Assembly: GCF_009455635.1 (NCBI RefSeq)
Contig: NZ_QPER01000001.1
Location: 2,046,001 to 2,110,000 of the forward strand
DNA from: Paraburkholderia agricolaris
GTDB lineage: Bacteria > Pseudomonadota > Gammaproteobacteria > Burkholderiales > Burkholderiaceae
Length of the DNA: 64,000 bases
Direction of reading: 5' to 3'
Shown: piece after piece, positions 62,609-64,000 of the stretch
How positions within the stretch are numbered: position 1 is the stretch's first letter
Layout of the letters: each line of letters opens with the position of its first letter
Translations under genes and position numbers: made by a program
Notes under the pieces: generated by a model
The model's database searches: none
What the model was told of the DNA's origin: nothing
Seen by the model: the letters and a program-made list of their open reading frames with translations, nothing else

Positions 62609-63811
62609 TCAAAACTTATGCCGCATCCCAATCCTCACAACAGCCTGCTTATCATCAGCCGACGCAGAAGGCCCATTAACAGCGGCCACAGCCTGCCGCC
62701 CAGTCGAATCCGTGCCGGAGGCCTTCTGATAAACCCCAATCAGATACACATCGGTACGCTTCGAAACAAAGTAATCGACCCCCGAAGCGACCTGCTGATA
62801 GGTCGCCCCCGTCAGCCCCTTAACTGAACTTCCCTTCGTATAGTCATACGCCACACCGCACAGCAGATCAGGCGTGATCTGATACTTGAAACTCACTTCC
62901 GCATTATTCAACGTGGAATTGCCACTCAACCCGGCAGGATTCGGCCCCGAAGCAAGATCCCCGAGATCGCGAAAACTCGTATTCGAATACGTCGCGCCGA
63001 ACGTAGCGGCACCGAACAGATAAGACGCCCCAGCACCAATCACATGCAGCGATTTCGCCGACGCGTATCCGGAATAGACCGGCGACACCATATTGCTGCC
63101 AGGCAGGCCATTCACGCTAGCCGCGGGACTACCGGTACTGCCGAAGAACGACGTGTTCGGATTGGCGACATCGAGATAACCGACACCAAGCGCCAACGGT
63201 CCATTCACATACCCGGCCGACACCGACCAGATCCGGTTACGCGAGAAGTCGCCCGCCACGCCGCCCAGGCTGTACATGCCTTCAACCGTCAATCCGCCAT
63301 AAGTGTTGCTGGTGAACTTGATCGCATTGTTCGTCGAGTTCGTGTTGTTGAAGTTGTCGAGATCGCCGGGATGCGCAACCATATAGCCACCCCACTGATC
63401 GCCGACCTCGAACGGTCCAAGGATATCGACGTTCGTATCGTATTGACGGCCGAGCGTCACCGTGCCGAACGGACCCGACAAACCCACCCAGGCCTTCTTG
63501 CCGAACAGCAGTCCCCCCTGGCCGAGCTTGCCGGTGCTGGCGTCGAACCCATTCTCCAGCATGAAGATCGCTTTCATGCCGCCGCCAAGGTCTTCCACGC
63601 CGCGCATGCCCCAGCGGCTTTGCTGCATCACGCCGCTGAGCAGGCGAACCGCGCTGTGACCCGAGATGCTGCCGTTGGCGTTGACCGTCGCCGCGTTGCT
63701 CGTATAACTCACCCCTTCATCGATAATGCCGTATAGCGTGACGGCACTCTGTGCATGAACCACGGCCGGAAAGGGGGCGGCGAGGCATACTGCCAGTAGC
63801 GTTTTTTTCAT
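62609..63811 (-). CDS. Burkholderia-type trimeric porin
   Basis: This 400-residue outer-membrane porin has a signal peptide (MKKTLLAVCLAAPFPAVVHA, cut before Gln21), the mature start QSAVTLYGIIDEG, and the C-terminal aromatic MRHKF. Loops include Asn/Thr-rich stretches (DNFNNTNSTNN). It is a paralog of the porin at 7248-8360. No adjacent gene suggests a substrate. The 189 bp upstream to the window end have no recognised feature. Confidence 0.9.
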   Translation of the reverse strand: MKKTLLAVCLAAPFPAVVHAQSAVTLYGIIDEGVSYTSNAATVNANGSISGHSAVRLLSGVMQQSRWGMRGVEDLGGGMKAIFMLENGFDASTGKLGQGGLLFGKKAWVGLSGPFGTVTLGRQYDTNVDILGPFEVGDQWGGYMVAHPGDLDNFNNTNSTNNAIKFTSNTYGGLTVEGMYSLGGVAGDFSRNRIWSVSAGYVNGPLALGVGYLDVANPNTSFFGSTGSPAASVNGLPGSNMVSPVYSGYASAKSLHVIGAGASYLFGAATFGATYSNTSFRDLGDLASGPNPAGLSGNSTLNNAEVSFKYQITPDLLCGVAYDYTKGSSVKGLTGATYQQVASGVDYFVSKRTDVYLIGVYQKASGTDSTGRQAVAAVNGPSASADDKQAVVRIGMRHKF

Positions 63812-64000
63812 GTGGTCTGACGCTCAAGTTAGAGAAGTGCGAAAAGTGACGGACGTGTGGGCTCCCGCGAGCCACGCGTTGTTTGCCTGCCAGCAGCCGG
63901 CGGCGAAACCGGCTACTGGAAAAAACTCAGAGTGAGCGGCGGTTAATGACGCCCGGCGATAAGCGGCGGCCGAATCCTCTCGTGTGCCGCGGCGGCCTCA

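Overview
The window is high-GC DNA from a beta-proteobacterium of the Burkholderiaceae, most likely Paraburkholderia or a close relative. This rests on the two Burkholderia-type trimeric porins, the PXPV-repeat secreted protein, the hopanoid hpnJ/I/K genes, the lysyl-phosphatidylglycerol pair mprF-acvB, and dispersed intergenic repeats of the kind common in Paraburkholderia. No rRNA, tRNA, CRISPR array, replication gene or prophage was seen. The layout is that of an ordinary chromosomal replicon rich in transport, catabolism and envelope genes.

Positions 1-16.2 kb. A DHA2-family exporter faces a LysR regulator across two perfect palindromes. A purine-salvage block follows: adenosine deaminase, a frameshifted NCS2/AzgA-type purine permease, a LysR regulator, a Tat-exported nucleoside hydrolase and a porin. 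Next come a type-2 ferredoxin-NADP reductase, a PAS-PAS hybrid histidine kinase, and an operon of acyl-CoA dehydrogenase, NodS-like methyltransferase and frameshifted glycosyltransferase. A second DHA2 exporter ends the block.

16.4-35 kb. Two tiny genes flank a thioesterase remnant. The mprF-acvB operon makes and probably hydrolyses lysyl-phosphatidylglycerol. ilvA sits behind what reads as a complete transcription attenuator: an isoleucine-rich 20-residue leader peptide, an antiterminator and an intrinsic terminator. pobA, several small envelope proteins, cytochrome b561 and a TauD-like dioxygenase follow. The uronate/pectin block has an IclR regulator, a frameshifted kduD, kduI and kdgT; kduI and kdgT are divergent and share two GGAAC-N3-type operators. 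A GNAT acetyltransferase, an aldehyde dehydrogenase and cspA close this part.

35-47 kb. An SsuABC-like sulfonate importer is followed by a hopanoid side-chain locus in two plus-strand operons: hpnJ, an hpnI-like glycosyltransferase and hpnL, then a small membrane protein, hpnI and hpnK. Between them lies a minus-strand two-component system. Both hopanoid operons carry the same 22-bp sequence containing a CTTAAG-N5-CTTCAG direct repeat, which suggests control by an OmpR/PmrA/QseB-type regulator, perhaps the one between them.

47-64 kb. A long intergenic repeat is interrupted by an IS30-family and an IS3-family element. An RND efflux operon (outer membrane factor, membrane fusion protein, permease) is divergent from a second two-component system. 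Their shared control region holds nine successive CTTAAG-like hexamers at an exact 11-bp period. proQ, a TAXI-type solute-binding protein, another copy of the repeat interrupted by an IS481-family element, and a porin complete the window.

Three genes (the purine permease, the glycosyltransferase and kduD) are intact apart from a single-base change in a homopolymer. They may be real mutations or base-calling errors.
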